Below are positions 10,801 to 22,740 of a stretch of DNA of 64,000 nucleotides, one piece after another; position 1 is the first letter of the stretch; each line of letters begins with the position of its first letter. Source of the stretch: Theobroma cacao (lineage: Eukaryota > Streptophyta > Magnoliopsida > Malvales > Malvaceae); assembly GCF_000208745.1 (NCBI RefSeq), contig NC_030855.1, positions 448,441 through 512,440 on the forward strand. Reading direction: 5' to 3'. The notes beneath the pieces were generated by a model. It was not told the DNA's origin. It saw only the letters and a list, made by a program, of their open reading frames with translations, and did not search any database. Made by a program: the position numbers and the translations under genes.

Positions 10801-12061
10801 ATAAGTAAAGGACATATGGGCATAACTCGTTGCTCGGGGTTTGTCAAAGGTAAGTACAGAGATTTCATAAAAACAAAAGAAGAAAAAAAAAAACATAAGT
10901 AGTCAAATAAATGACAAGTCATTCAAGTGGTCTCTGATGTTGATTATTTTAGCTTTGGGAACGAATGTATGTATCAAATGGATGGCCTGTAAAAAGGTCA
11001 ATTGCTTAGATAAACACCCATATCTCTTTTTCAAATAATGCTAGTATGCTGCTACTTTTAGTGGCTATATTCTTTTTATTTGATTCATGCTTACAGCTAT
11101 CATGACTCCTTTATTTGATGATGCAGGCTTGCTACTTCCCTGACCCTTTACCTGTGGAGTTCAGGCCTGTAGACACTGTCTATAGTGGTGGGAGGAGAGG
11201 GATTCACATATGTTCTGTCATAGATTATCCTATTAAGACCCTCTCTTTTCAGACCACTCATAATCTCAAGATAATGGCAGCAGCTATTTGTGAGATATGT
11301 TCTCATTTAGAGGAAAAGAATGTGCAATATAATCTGATGATAACTGATTCTGGCAAAAAAATCCTTTTGTTTCTTCAGGTAAGTCTGTTCAAAGCATGGA
11401 GATTTTTTTTGCCCCCTCCTACTGGTGATATTTGATATCTAATTAGTTTTGTTGTCTTTTAAAATTTCTAATGCAATGTCGTAAACTGGATGGATTTCCT
11501 ATTAAAGTATCACACTAAATCGTAGTTAATTTTGAGCGTGGAAGGGTAATGCTGCCTCTGTAACTTCTGTGTGGATGTCATCGTTTGTGAAGAATGGCAA
11601 GAAGACAGAAAATGCAAAGCTATACATGCATCTTATCTATAATGTTGTCTATGATGCATGTAATCTGTAGTCAAAATGAACTTAAATGGCCATGAACTAT
11701 AGTTGCATTTCCCCCCTACACAATGTGTTTTCTAGGTTTTTGTTTTAATTACAGAACCCAACACTCTAGATTCTATGGTAGGTTCCTTTTGTCAAAATTG
11801 ATATCCCACTGGAGGATTTCATTCTCTTGAATACTGATCATGGGTTAATTTTAATCCATCCAACAGCGATCATTTGCAGCCTCAAATGCAATTTCAGCTT
11901 GGGAATGTGGGGGTTACTTCTTATTCAGGTGTAGGTATGAATTCGATCAAGTTACCGAGGATGCCATGCTTAAACGACTGAGCAGTTTCTCCCTTGACGA
12001 TGACAACTTTGAAGCTGTGAAGCAGCTTTGCTGCAGCATTGCCAGTAAATTTGATAGTTGA
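7851..12061 (+). CDS. GDP-L-galactose phosphorylase (VTC2/VTC5)-like protein lacking the catalytic histidines
   Basis: Seven exons (7851-7941, 8160-8281, 8356-8415, 8546-8773, 9417-9596, 11127-11378, 11867-12061) join in phase to 375 residues; Arabidopsis VTC2 is about 440. Family landmarks are in order: TNFPMYCF near residue 32, WEDRMRKGCFRYDVTASEIK from 72, KMKFLSQLNEG, QPEELLFC, INVTPVEYGHVFLVP, and a C-terminal region aligned with the DNAWRLL part of VTC2. VTC2 makes L-galactose-1-phosphate from GDP-L-galactose, the controlling step of plant ascorbate synthesis. Its HIT-type active site reads HLHFQ just before a splice junction. Here the same position, residues 223-227, reads DVYFQ, so both histidines are missing although the intron position and the flanking FQA-CY are kept. 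All splice sites are GT-AG. A leader intron of about 6885-7521 and a uORF precede the start. It is either a pseudoenzyme or a regulatory paralogue; catalysis is unlikely. Confidence 0.85.
9756..10166. mobile_element. possible MITE in intron 5 of the VTC2-like gene
   Basis: The left end GGTTTAGTTTGGAAACC is matched in inverted orientation by the right end, which reads GGACTGTTTGGAAACC when reversed. The interior is AT-rich and non-coding, with repeated AAATTTGG and TTTGGA phrases. The TGTTTGGAAACC ends resemble PIF/Harbinger-type MITEs. I could not read a clear target-site duplication, so the class and exact ends are uncertain. Confidence 0.4.
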
Positions 12062-12758
12062 TCCAAGACTTTTCAATGCATGTTCATGACCTCATGTGTG
12101 GTAGTAATTTAATACTATGTTGAATCCTATTGACATTGTATCTTGTGGTACTCTTATTGATAACTCAGGCTTGTTATGGTATGTTTTGTTTCTCCATGTT
12201 GTATCTGACTCTAATCAAGAAAGAGTTTATATTTGATATACTATCAATATGTCGAGTGAATGGTTATTGCACTGTTTGGTTCATTTTTTTACCAAAGAAC
12301 GACCATTCTCGAGAACATTTATTTCGAGAAAGTACTAAATGATCTATTTGAAAATTGAACTGAACTATTTGAAAAGGTATATGGCAGTGTGGACAAAATA
12401 ATCAAATTTGAGGCTTCCACCATTGATCACATTATTCACTCACAAACTTCAATTGGTCATAATCTAGATGAGATATTTGACTTCATCCTACCCATAAGTT
12501 GAGCCAGATCCAACGATTCAGGAAAAAAAGACGATACAAATCAGCATCTTGATCATTTCATCATAGTCAAATGAAACATTATCATGATTTTCCCATATTT
12601 GGCTCCCCTTACTGCAGGGTTAGTAGGGATCTTACGCCAGCAAACTTCGAGTTTAATACAACAAAAATAAAAGAATTTTAAGCTACTAGTATGATATTGT
12701 AAAGGAATACAGTTACTGCTCTTGAACAGTCATCAGGCAAGCTCACCATCAGATCCAC
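12062..12758. other. 3' regions of two convergent genes
   Basis: This gap separates the stop codons of the VTC2-like gene (+) and the HERK2-like gene (-), so it should hold both 3' UTRs. No coding signal or stable RNA was recognised. Confidence 0.6.
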
Positions 12759-15305
12759 CTATATAGCTTCTGGTTTGGATTCCCCTGAACCAGAATTTCC
12801 ATCATGTTGCCTATTTTCAGCTTCTCTCTCTTCTAGATCCCCCAAGGCCTGACTGCTTGAAAAGGAATTGTCCATAGTGTTGGCACGGATCCATGCTTGA
12901 TGAAGCTGCAAGACATACTCCAAGTGCCATAAAACTTCCCCCATGGTAGGCCGGTTCTTCCCCTCATCCGCAAGACATTTTTCTGCGATCTCTCCAAACT
13001 TCTCCATTGACTCTGGAGAATATTTTCCCCTGAGATGTGGGTCAACAATGGTTTCGAGTGACCTTTGTCTCTGCCACCTCATTGCCCACTCTGCAAGATT
13101 TATCTGGTCTTTTGGCAAGCTAGGATTTATAACAGCACGAGCACAAACAACTTCAAACAACACCACACCGAATGAGTAGACATCAGATTTCTCTGTCAAC
13201 TGCTGCCTCCGGAAATACTCAGGGTCAAGATATCCGAAGCTCCCTTTCACTGCAGTACTAACATGGGTATGCTCCAGAGAAGGACCAGTTCTTGACAGCC
13301 CGAAATCTGACATTTTTGCCACAAAATTTTGGTCCAACAAAATGTTGGTTGTTTTAACATCCCTGTGAATAATTCCCCGCTCTGCTCCTGTATGAAGGTA
13401 GTGCAGTCCCCGAGCAGCACCAATGCATGCTTCCAATCGCTGCTTCCAAGTCAATGGTGGGACATCATTTCCAAACAGATGACTTCTAAGAGTCCCATTT
13501 GCCATGTATTCATAGACCAAGATCATCTCATTTTGTTCATCACAGAATCCAATCAAGGAAACCAAGTGCCTATGTCTAAGCTTGGAAAGCATCTCAATCT
13601 CAGTATGAAATTCAGTAAGCCCTTGCTCGGATTGTGGATTTGCCCGCTTTATCGCTGCAAGGGTGCCATCTTCAATCTCCCCTTTGAATACTTTACCAAA
13701 GCCCCCTACACCAATCACTAAACTTTCATCAAAATTATTTGTTGCTGTCCGAATCTCTGCAAGTGTAAATTGCTTGCCAACTCCAGTGGAGGCAATAGAT
13801 CCATTTATATTTTGAAGTCTAGATGATCCCTTGGCATTAGCAGTGCTATTTAAAATGGACCCATGAAGGAACAATGGTCGCCATCCAGGAGTGTTGTTTT
13901 TCATGTCACCCGATTCTCTTCGTTGTTTTTTGCAGAAACAAAACAAAAATGTACCAGCAGCTGCAAGAATGGCAACAGAAGCTACACCTGCACCAATTCC
14001 CACCCAAAGAATCCAAGATTTGGAAGTGTGAGTTGAATTCCCAGTTGAATCATATATCTGCACGTGGGCAAGATTTCCATTTCGGCTAAGCTTGAAAATC
14101 TCCAGCCCGTTCAACAGAGCATCAGTGCCTGAAGCACCAGCTGCAGTGTCAGGACCCAGTTGAATCCAAAGGATGTTGATTTTTGAAGAAACCGCATCAA
14201 AGTAATCCTGATGATAAGCTTTATTTATTCCACCTGCCTTGACAAAAAGGTCAAAATTATTTGCTGCAGTCCGGTTATTTATGTAGATTCTGAAAATCCT
14301 CTGGCTCGGCTTATCATAAACCAGCTCACAGAAGTGTAAGCGGACTAAGTAATCAAAATCAGGATCCACTTCAAACCTCCATGACATATTGATCCTTTTC
14401 TCCGACACATCGGTGTTGGACATGCTTCTTGCTGTTTCATACACAAGGAGAGGAGCCACTGAAGAATCATTTGCAGAAGCATAGGTAATATTAGAACTGT
14501 TTTGTATTTCAAAACCTGCATTTGCTGTGATCATATAGCCAGAATCCACATCCCATGTTCTCCAATAATCTGAATCTTGACTGGCATTAATCTCAGGACC
14601 CCCAACATTCAACCTATACATAGTTTCAATTCCCCTTCCACTTAGATTCAGATTTGCATCATTTCCACCCACTTTACTGACTGAATCTGCAAAAAGCTTA
14701 TCGGCTACAGGGACCATCTCCATGGCATTAATGAATCCAAACGATCCTTTTGTTGGGGTGAACTCAATCACAAGCATATCCAAATTAATAGGTAAAATAT
14801 ACTCTTTAACCAAGGAGAACGAGCTGAAATTGGTTCCCGTACCTTGGAGGTACAAGTTCTTGTGTGCAATCTCACCAGCAACATTAAATTGTTCTAAGAG
14901 TTTCAGACCATTTGCCACAACATCGAAAGAAGATTCATTTACATTGTGGTCCTCAAAGGAGAAGGGACAGAAATGAAGCCTCAAGAAATAGTTCCCCTGG
15001 ATTCCATTAAACGTGTAATTCAACTCATCACTGAAAAGGCGGGCAGATTTATAGAGAGGGGCAAAGATTGAATCACCACTTAGTGTAGAAGTAGTGGAAA
15101 CAACCCCAGGAGAACTAAGGGTGAGATTATTATCAGGGGACAAGTCGCCAACCCATTTTCTACCATCCACATTGACACTAGAATTTGTGCCGCAATTTAT
15201 CAGAAAAGACTTTGACTGAGCTTCTCCTTTTCTAAAACTTGCAGAAAATACAATAACAAGGAGCAAAGACAAGACCTTACTGCCTTGAACCTTCCCCATT
15301 ATCAC
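12759..15305 (-). CDS. HERK2: CrRLK1L receptor-like kinase, HERCULES2-like
   Basis: A single uninterrupted exon encodes 848 residues; coding regions without introns are typical of the CrRLK1L family, and Arabidopsis HERK2 is about 849 long. In order: a signal peptide (about 1-29), a malectin-like ectodomain from FLINCGTN (34) to about 405 with many NxS/T sites, a membrane helix (about 431-458) followed by CKKQRR, and a Ser/Thr kinase at about 525-800. Kinase residues are all present: GVGGFG loop 532-537, Lys553, HRD 647-649, DFG 667-669. It should therefore be an active kinase at the plasma membrane. Family members sense wall state and RALF peptides and control cell expansion. A second in-frame Met, three codons in (MGKVQG), is an equally good start. 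In Arabidopsis HERK2 lies next to OLA1 (from memory), which is why HERK2 is preferred over other members. Confidence 0.9.
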   Translation of the reverse strand: MIMGKVQGSKVLSLLLVIVFSASFRKGEAQSKSFLINCGTNSSVNVDGRKWVGDLSPDNNLTLSSPGVVSTTSTLSGDSIFAPLYKSARLFSDELNYTFNGIQGNYFLRLHFCPFSFEDHNVNESSFDVVANGLKLLEQFNVAGEIAHKNLYLQGTGTNFSSFSLVKEYILPINLDMLVIEFTPTKGSFGFINAMEMVPVADKLFADSVSKVGGNDANLNLSGRGIETMYRLNVGGPEINASQDSDYWRTWDVDSGYMITANAGFEIQNSSNITYASANDSSVAPLLVYETARSMSNTDVSEKRINMSWRFEVDPDFDYLVRLHFCELVYDKPSQRIFRIYINNRTAANNFDLFVKAGGINKAYHQDYFDAVSSKINILWIQLGPDTAAGASGTDALLNGLEIFKLSRNGNLAHVQIYDSTGNSTHTSKSWILWVGIGAGVASVAILAAAGTFLFCFCKKQRRESGDMKNNTPGWRPLFLHGSILNSTANAKGSSRLQNINGSIASTGVGKQFTLAEIRTATNNFDESLVIGVGGFGKVFKGEIEDGTLAAIKRANPQSEQGLTEFHTEIEMLSKLRHRHLVSLIGFCDEQNEMILVYEYMANGTLRSHLFGNDVPPLTWKQRLEACIGAARGLHYLHTGAERGIIHRDVKTTNILLDQNFVAKMSDFGLSRTGPSLEHTHVSTAVKGSFGYLDPEYFRRQQLTEKSDVYSFGVVLFEVVCARAVINPSLPKDQINLAEWAMRWQRQRSLETIVDPHLRGKYSPESMEKFGEIAEKCLADEGKNRPTMGEVLWHLEYVLQLHQAWIRANTMDNSFSSSQALGDLEEREAENRQHDGNSGSGESKPEAI

Positions 15306-17731
15306 ACTCCCTCAAGAAATTGAAACCCTTTTTTTTTCTCTCTCCTATATTCTTCTCGAGAAAATAAGATTACAAAAGGTTGTTCCTAGTTGAATAGCAT
15401 GAATCAACCAATACTAACAACAGAAGCATGTCACACAAAGCTACTTTTAATTTCCAAGAAATGCATCAAAGCTATTCCCTTTATCATCAAGCCTTAACAG
15501 AAGAAAGAATTCAATCACAAAATGTTCACAAATATTTGAGATTTCATATCTCAGCAACTTGAAAAACATGCATTACCCTTTTGGAGCAAAAACATGAATT
15601 TACCTCAATGGATCCAATCTGGGTATTTGAGTTTTCCCCTTGAGAACCCCACCAAAGCATAAACTTTCCCTTTGAAAAACTTTGGCCTACTGAAAAAGAA
15701 GTAATCTTGCAGATCTGCACCCAAGATGAGCTGAAAATGAAAAAGAGTCAAAGACTAAAGGGGGTAAAACACAATGGGTGGCAATGGAATATGATTGGTT
15801 GAAAGATACCAAATCAGGTGAGCAGCAAGGACTATGACAGAAATCTAAGAGAAAAATAGTAGAAAAAAATATAAATAAATAATGATAAGGTTATCTGAAT
15901 AAGAAACTAGAACATGGGCTGTTGTTGGAAACAGATTGGAAAAGTTCACTTCATCTCACCCTTGTCTGTTGTATCTCTAGGAAAGAGGCAAGAATCTGAC
16001 ATATCAAATCTGCACCCCCATTAATTAAATCAATCATCTTTTTGTAACTGTTGTTTCCTTGCAAGAGGTGTCAATATCATTCTATTTTCTCACCCGACTA
16101 AGCTTTAAAAACCAATACCACCAAGCTTTTAACAGGTTGGAGTTTCAAAATGTACTATAATTACACAAGTAATTACTACAACTTGAATTGGTTCTAGCCA
16201 TGTTTCTCTATGAACAGGTCCTCTAAGTCTAAGTTCACTAAGGTGTAAGGTGATGGGTTCTCATATCTCAAAGAAAAAGAAAACTTTCAAGCTATGGGTC
16301 ATAAAACTATGACTTGTGGGTCGCCATGCAAGAAAGAGAAGGGAAGAGGGCCTAAGAGATGGGTGTCCATGACTAGCTAGGTGCGTCACATGCATTTGTC
16401 CGGGAGATGATGAGCAGTGGAAAGGCAAAGCAAAGCAATTATTCTTGTTTAGAATTCCTAATCTGTCCCTCATTTTACAATTATTGCAAAAGCTGTACCT
16501 TGTCTTATCCTCCCTCCGTACCATAGTGTACTCTTTTGCCCTTTAATTTTTTATTTTTTTATTTGTAAATTTTTTATAATTAATATAATAACTATTAAAA
16601 TTCATTAATTGTTATTATTGTTATTAAATAACAAAATTTTTTTTATCAAAATAATATAAAAAATAAAAAATAAGAGGATATTTAATTTGGGATACTTGAA
16701 GAAAGAAATATGAACATTTAATGGATGAAAAAAATATTTTCAAATAGGAAAAAGTATTTAAAATTTTTTTTATCCATTTGATTTTTTGAAAATAGATAAA
16801 AGAGAAATTGGGAGAAAAATAAAAAAGATGGGGACATGGTTGCTTGTAGACCAACTGACATCTAACTACCTTGGATTCCACTTGTTAGCTCCCATTTCAA
16901 TCATCATTTAACTAAGTTTACCCCTTTTTTTTTAACTCAAAACTTATTATTTGATAAGATAATCAAATTTTATAAATATTTGATTAAATTTTAAAATTAT
17001 TATTTAGATTTATATCCGAATATCTACACATTAAAATTAAATATTTGAATCAATTAAATACTTATTTAAAATAAATTTAAAATTATTTTTTATGTATATT
17101 TAATTAATAGATTAAAGTTAATTCATAAAAATAAATTAAATTTTAAATCATATTTAAAATAAAACGTTAGTAAGAGATAAGAAGGATTTTTATCTAATTA
17201 ATAAATATGTTGTTTGAGTTGGACATGTGGATCCGATACAAATGATATTAAAGCTTAATTAACTTTGTATTTATTTAATATTTAAATATTAAAATCGAGA
17301 AGCGTTTGGATTGAAATGAGTTTTTTATTTTATAATTAAAAAATTAATATAACGAGGAAATATCCTTGATTTCACATGGACATGAATTTTAACGAATAAA
17401 AAAATAACAATAATAAATAATAAAAATCTGACAAGGAATGAGAAAAAGAAAAAAAAAAAGAAATTCTTTGTAACGGCTAGTTTGCGGTGCGGGGCCACGC
17501 GAACCGTTGGATGAGTAGAAAGAAAAGGCGCAGCAGGAGAAGCACTGCAGCAGCACGCTCCCCGACGACGGCGCACCTTCACGCAGTCACGCTCTCCTTT
17601 TTCTTTGGTATCCATTTCCATCCGAAAGGGTTTTAGGCATCCGAAAGGGAAGATTTGCTCCAAAATTTAGATCCTTTCACTCTCTCACATTCTTACATTT
17701 TAAGGGTTTTTATTTGTTGCACCATCTCATC
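15306..17731. other. shared upstream region of divergent HERK2-like and VPS2.2 genes
   Basis: About 15306-15800 is probably the kinase leader and promoter, possibly with a leader intron. About 17460-17731 is GC-richer and holds the VPS2.2 promoter and leader. The middle (about 16530-17440) is AT-rich with no recognisable gene or repeat. ORFs seen here have no protein-like composition. Confidence 0.6.
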
Positions 17732-20700
17732 ATGAACATCTTCAAGAAGAAAACATCTCCCAAAGGTATTTCACTTTCTCTTCTGTCTTTGCCTTTGCCT
17801 TTTCTTCGGCATTGTTGGGATCTCACTGAAATTCCGTTAGATTCTCTCTCACTGTGTGTGTTCTCTTGACCTTTTCCTTTTTTACTCTGGAAAGCTTCAT
17901 TTTCATGTGTAGACTGTGCACTGCTCTTTTTGTTTTGTTTCCGTTTTATTTGTAAATTTGTTGTATTTTTCAGATGCTTTGCGGACGAGCAAGAGAGAAA
18001 TGACGGTTGCGACCCGAGGTATGTCTGGGTTTTTTTTTTTTCCATTTCTTCTATGCTTCATATTCGAAATTGCTTAGTCCAAGCTGAGATTCTTTGAAAT
18101 TACACTCAAGTTCGTTCATTCTTCGAGCAATGATGCACCTGATATTACATGGAATTCCAAAATACAATCTTATGTGTTTCAAATTGTGTTGGGCTTTTCC
18201 TTTGTTCTCTCCTATTATTCAGCTAGAGTTGAAAATAGTGGTCATGTTTGTTTTTATCCAGATTGCTCTAATATTTTTCTGTTTTTTTTTTTTTTAGGCA
18301 TTGAACGTGAGATTGCATCACTTCAGCTGGAAGAAAAGAAATTGGTGGCGGAGATCAAGAAGACGGCCAAAACTGGAAACGAGGCAAGTTTAATACTAGT
18401 TTCAAAGAAATGGCCAGTGATATTTGTCAAGCCATATACGTATGACATTTTGTCAGCCTATCAAGTCTGTTTATATTGTTGAATTTTAAGTTATGGCTAT
18501 TTCAATGTTGGTAATGAGGTATTTTTATTGTAGCGCTTGGGGATTGTTCCAAACCTAAAAGATGTTTTGTGAGTACACATGTGAGGCATAGTCTCATGAA
18601 ACATTTTGCGTGACTTAGGTTATAAAAGTTGTACAAGCGGGCTTGAAATTCGTTATCTTGAAGCCTTTCTGTTTGAGGAAGTGCTATCATCTTTAACAAC
18701 CTTTTTGGTGTAAAATAAGTACTAGATGATGTAATAAGACATGCTGATTTTGAATAATCGTTCCTCTGTATTTGAGTTATCTGTCTTGAACGTTCAGGAT
18801 GTGGAAGAAATGCACACCTGCTCATTACTGGAATCAGAACTTTAAATCTTGCTGGTGTGTAATGGCAAATCATGGAAAGATCCATAAATACCTCATTGTC
18901 TGTTTATGAAATTTGCTGGCTTATCAAGATACTTTGCTGTATTTATCAAGAACCCTGCCACTAATTCCATTAATTCCCCAAATTATTTCATAACTTTAAA
19001 TCTTGCTGGTGTGTTTGCTTAAGAATTCCATTAATTCCCCAAGCTCTCAGCTTGTTCTTTTGTATCTAATTTCCTGTATGTGTTTTCTAGGCAGCTACTA
19101 GAATTTTAGCTCGCCAACTTGTACGGCTGCGGCAACAAATAACTAATTTGCAGGGGAGTCGTGCCCAAATCAGAGGTGTAGCAACTCATACACAGGTTGA
19201 GTTTCAACAATCAAAAATTAGTTGCTGGGATAATTAAAGTTTGTATCACTATTAATTTAAATATTTTATTTTTATGTTCGCAGGCATTATATGCCAGTAC
19301 CTCAATATCTACAGGAATGAAAGGTGCAACTAAGGCAATGGTAGCAATGAACAAGGTCTGCATCTAAAACCTTAGAGTAGAAAATGTTATATATTGTTGT
19401 TTTTTTTATCATTCTTGAAGTCCTTTAAAGAACAAAAATCAAGTCAATCTGATGTTTCCATTGGTAGCTGTTCAGCTTAGCTCTAGTGACAGGTAAAGAA
19501 GTTTTGGAAATAAGGAGTCAATGATCTGATTGGCAAATAGGATAATATACTGGAAAATGTTATACTAGCATGTTTTGTACTACAATATGGTTCTGCAGCT
19601 TCTTCTTTCCTCAAGGTTAGATGGTTCTCATATTCGATCATTGCATTATCTTTCCTTTTGCAGCAAATGGCTCCAGAAAAACAAGCAAAAGTGATAAAAG
19701 AATTCCAAAAGCAGTCAGCACAAATGGACATGACGGTAATACTCTTTGTTTTCTGGGAATATTTTTACTTTTAGATTCTCTCCTCATACAATCTTCAGCC
19801 TTGAGAGCTATAATACCTGGTGATCATACCTAGAAAATGACGCAAAATTAATTAGATAGATTAACTCTGTTCTCAGTGCAATAATGCATACTTGCTTCAT
19901 ATCGAAATTTTTGCAAGAAAAAACTTAGAGCTTGGTGGATTGACATGTGTGAGAGCGGTGTTTCTCTTCATTGTTGCTGTTTAGTATGTTTTGTAATATG
20001 AGTTCATGTAGTAATGCTTGTTTTCTTGATCTTTTTGCAGATAGAGATGATGTCAGAAGCTATTGATGAAACTTTAGATAAAGATGAGGCTGAAGAGGAA
20101 ACAGAGGAGCTCACGAACCAGGTGAGATGTTTTATTTATTGACAGTATTTTTATTCCATTTTAGTTTTCTTGGCATAGTTCCTATTCTGTTAATCCCTAG
20201 ATCTCTGATTTATATAGTTGATACACAGGTGCTTGATGAGATTGGAGTGGATATTGCTTCTCAGGTTCGATTCTTGAAATTGATCTTATCAAAAAATTTC
20301 TATGATATGTTTGCATTTTTTAAGTTGCAAGAATGTGTAGATAAATGCTTAATTTTGCCCCATTCTTTGAACAGCTATCCTCAGCTCCAAAAGGTCGGAT
20401 TGCATCAAGGAATGCTGCTTCTGAGGTTAATGCTAGGTATATATGACTTTTCGTGAGCAAAATCTCGATATATATGTTGTCCACTAAAATATCATCTAGA
20501 TCTGCTTCTGTTAATTTAAATGCAAAAAGTTGAGCATTATTTATCATCATTCATTCACAAAGTAGTACTGCATACTTCTTATTTTAGACTCCTACTAAAC
20601 TGGAAAAAAAACCCTCCCCTATTGCCGTCTCCCTTTCTAATGATAGTAATACTTTCAACACATACTCAACATCTATGGTTAATTGGTTATTGCATAGAAG

Positions 20701-21189
20701 TCAGCTGTTGAAAATCAGTGGCTCTGAATTATTTACATTGCAAAGACTGAAATAGTCTGTAACCTCAAGATAGCAGTTGTGCCAATTGCCCAATATTGTT
20801 GGTGATGTGGGGCAATCATAGCATGGTGATGTATTTTGTTAATTTATTTTTTTAAAAGATAAAGGAATAACAGATATATTCTAAAAGTATAGGGTTGTTG
20901 TGTGCTATGTAGATGAAGCTTTATGATGATGCCATGCAACTTTGCACTGTATAATTTATTAATTTAATTAACTCAGAATAATTTTTGCAGTCTCAAATAA
21001 GAACCAGATACTTTTCCTCTCTGTTTTCTCAAAGTGGTATATGCTGAAGAAAGAAATTATAAACATGCAGTAGGAAGATAAACACACAGGGATTAAACTT
21101 TTTAACAATGTACTATGGTCATCTGCAGGTCTGAATCTACTGATGTTGATGAACTTGAGAAAAGGTTGGCCTCTCTTCGCCGGATATGA
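17732..21189 (+). CDS. VPS2.2: ESCRT-III subunit, VPS2.2/VPS2.3 (CHMP2-like)
   Basis: Ten exons (17732-17765, 17974-18018, 18298-18383, 19091-19195, 19284-19355, 19664-19735, 20041-20121, 20229-20264, 20375-20436, 21129-21189) join in phase to 217 residues. The protein starts MNIFKKKTSPKDALRTSKRE and runs through the basic helical Snf7 core (LARQLVRLRQQITNLQGSRA, GMKGATKAMVAMNKQM) to an acidic stretch (DKDEAEEETEEL). It ends in DELEKRLASLRRI, the C-terminal MIM helix that binds the MIT domain of the ATPase VPS4/SKD1. ESCRT-III polymers cut membrane necks at multivesicular endosomes. Plants have VPS2.1, 2.2 and 2.3; the N-terminus MNIFKKK fits 2.2/2.3, and I cannot separate these two. Intron 3 has a GC donor (GAG|GCAAGT) instead of GT; all others are GT-AG. 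Confidence 0.93.
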
Positions 21190-22740
21190 TGGCATAGGCA
21201 CAGACGTTAACTTGCTTGGAAAAATCTCATCGCTGTATAAATTATCTAAAGTAGAAAGCAAATTATATCATGAAGAACAGAACTGTTCTACTTACCTGAA
21301 TAACCAACCGGATTACAATATTTTCTTTAAAGTAGTTCTATACCTTGATATGTTCTGCAAAAAGGATGAGTTGATGAAAGAAATCCTTTACTTGTACCGC
21401 AGCTCCTGTTCCTCTTTTTGCATTTTAATATTATTAGATGCTTTTTCTTTATGCACATCTTTTTGGTGGTGTGGTGTCTATTTTTTCTTTTATATTTAGA
21501 GAATGGGAATTCAAATTTTATTCTTTTTGAGAGAGAGAGATCATGCACTAATTAATGAGTCAAATGCTTGATTGTGGTGTCCATTTTAGGTTCAAAACAG
21601 TGATATGAAACCAGTGATTATCACTGCTATTAGGGTGCTTACTCTTGAAGATGACAAAAGGGCTTCACTAGAATTTCTAACAGCCCATTTACACACTTGT
21701 GTTGCTGTACATATCCATGGACAATCTGTGTATAAATTGCTTGTGGATGGGACCCAAATGGACATTTGTGTATCCATGGACATTAACACACTTCTTAGCA
21801 TTTCCATTTTGTTTTTATTTTTAAGATCAAATTAAAAAAAATTAAATCAAATAATAATCACATATATTTTGTCTTCTTCTAAATATCAACTTATTGACAT
21901 ATGACTACTTAATTATTTTCATTAAAAAAACAGCCCATGGCTACTTAGAGCATGGAGAATGGAGACCCAAGCATAAAATATAATCTAAAAATTGCATTTT
22001 TTGTGTTAATTTTTTATATTAAATTTCACATTAATTATTTTTAATATCAAACTAAGCCTTAATTATCTTTTACGATAAAAAGAAAATAAAAATTTTAATT
22101 TTTTTGTGCTTTTACATAAAATTATAAAACTATTCTCTAAAGTTGAATATTTACATGTATGAGTTATATTATGTTGTCATTTCATAGTAGCCACCTTCTA
22201 GAGTATGAATCCCAAAGTGGGTGACATTTTTCTTTTTATTTCTTTGGAATAGTCTAATTTTCTTGGAGATAAAGTTTGAGGTCAAGTTTAGGAATAAAGC
22301 AAAACCAAGAGCCTCTCTCAACAAATAAAAGAAAATAATAAGTAAATAATAGGAGGGTAAAAGTGTAAAATTCATTATTTAGCGTTTGGGTTTGTTTGAA
22401 GGATTCTTATTGAAATTTCTTTTTACCTAATAATAAAGCGGGGCCAAATCGTAACGACATTTAAAAACCCAAATTCCCAGGAAACTACTGCTGTGATTAT
22501 CCCAATCCCATCAGCCAAACACACGCTAACTTATTTATATACCAAAATTTTCAACCATATTTCAAAAACCAAACAAACATAAAAGAAAAAAAAATCGGTT
22601 TTTCTTGGTTTGACCCAAAGCCTCGTGATTACAGGATTCTTAATTTAAGCGGATCTTATCGTATCTGTGAAACTACAGCTTATAGTTTTCCTTTAACGAC
22701 ATTTCTTTTTCTTCTAATCAAGGTTTCCGCCTTCTTCAAG
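21190..22740. other. VPS2.2 downstream region and LSD1-type promoter and leader exon
   Basis: About 21190-21550 may still be VPS2.2 3' UTR. The middle is AT-rich with no gene. TTATTTATAT at 22531 is a weak TATA candidate. A leader exon of the next gene ends at 22740 in front of a clear donor (CAAG|GTAAGAATC). The leader intron runs 22741-23660 and ends two bases before the start codon. Confidence 0.55.

Noticed and set aside
13329..13721. 130-residue frame opposite the kinase gene
   Set aside because: It is antisense to the conserved kinase domain and only reflects its codon use.
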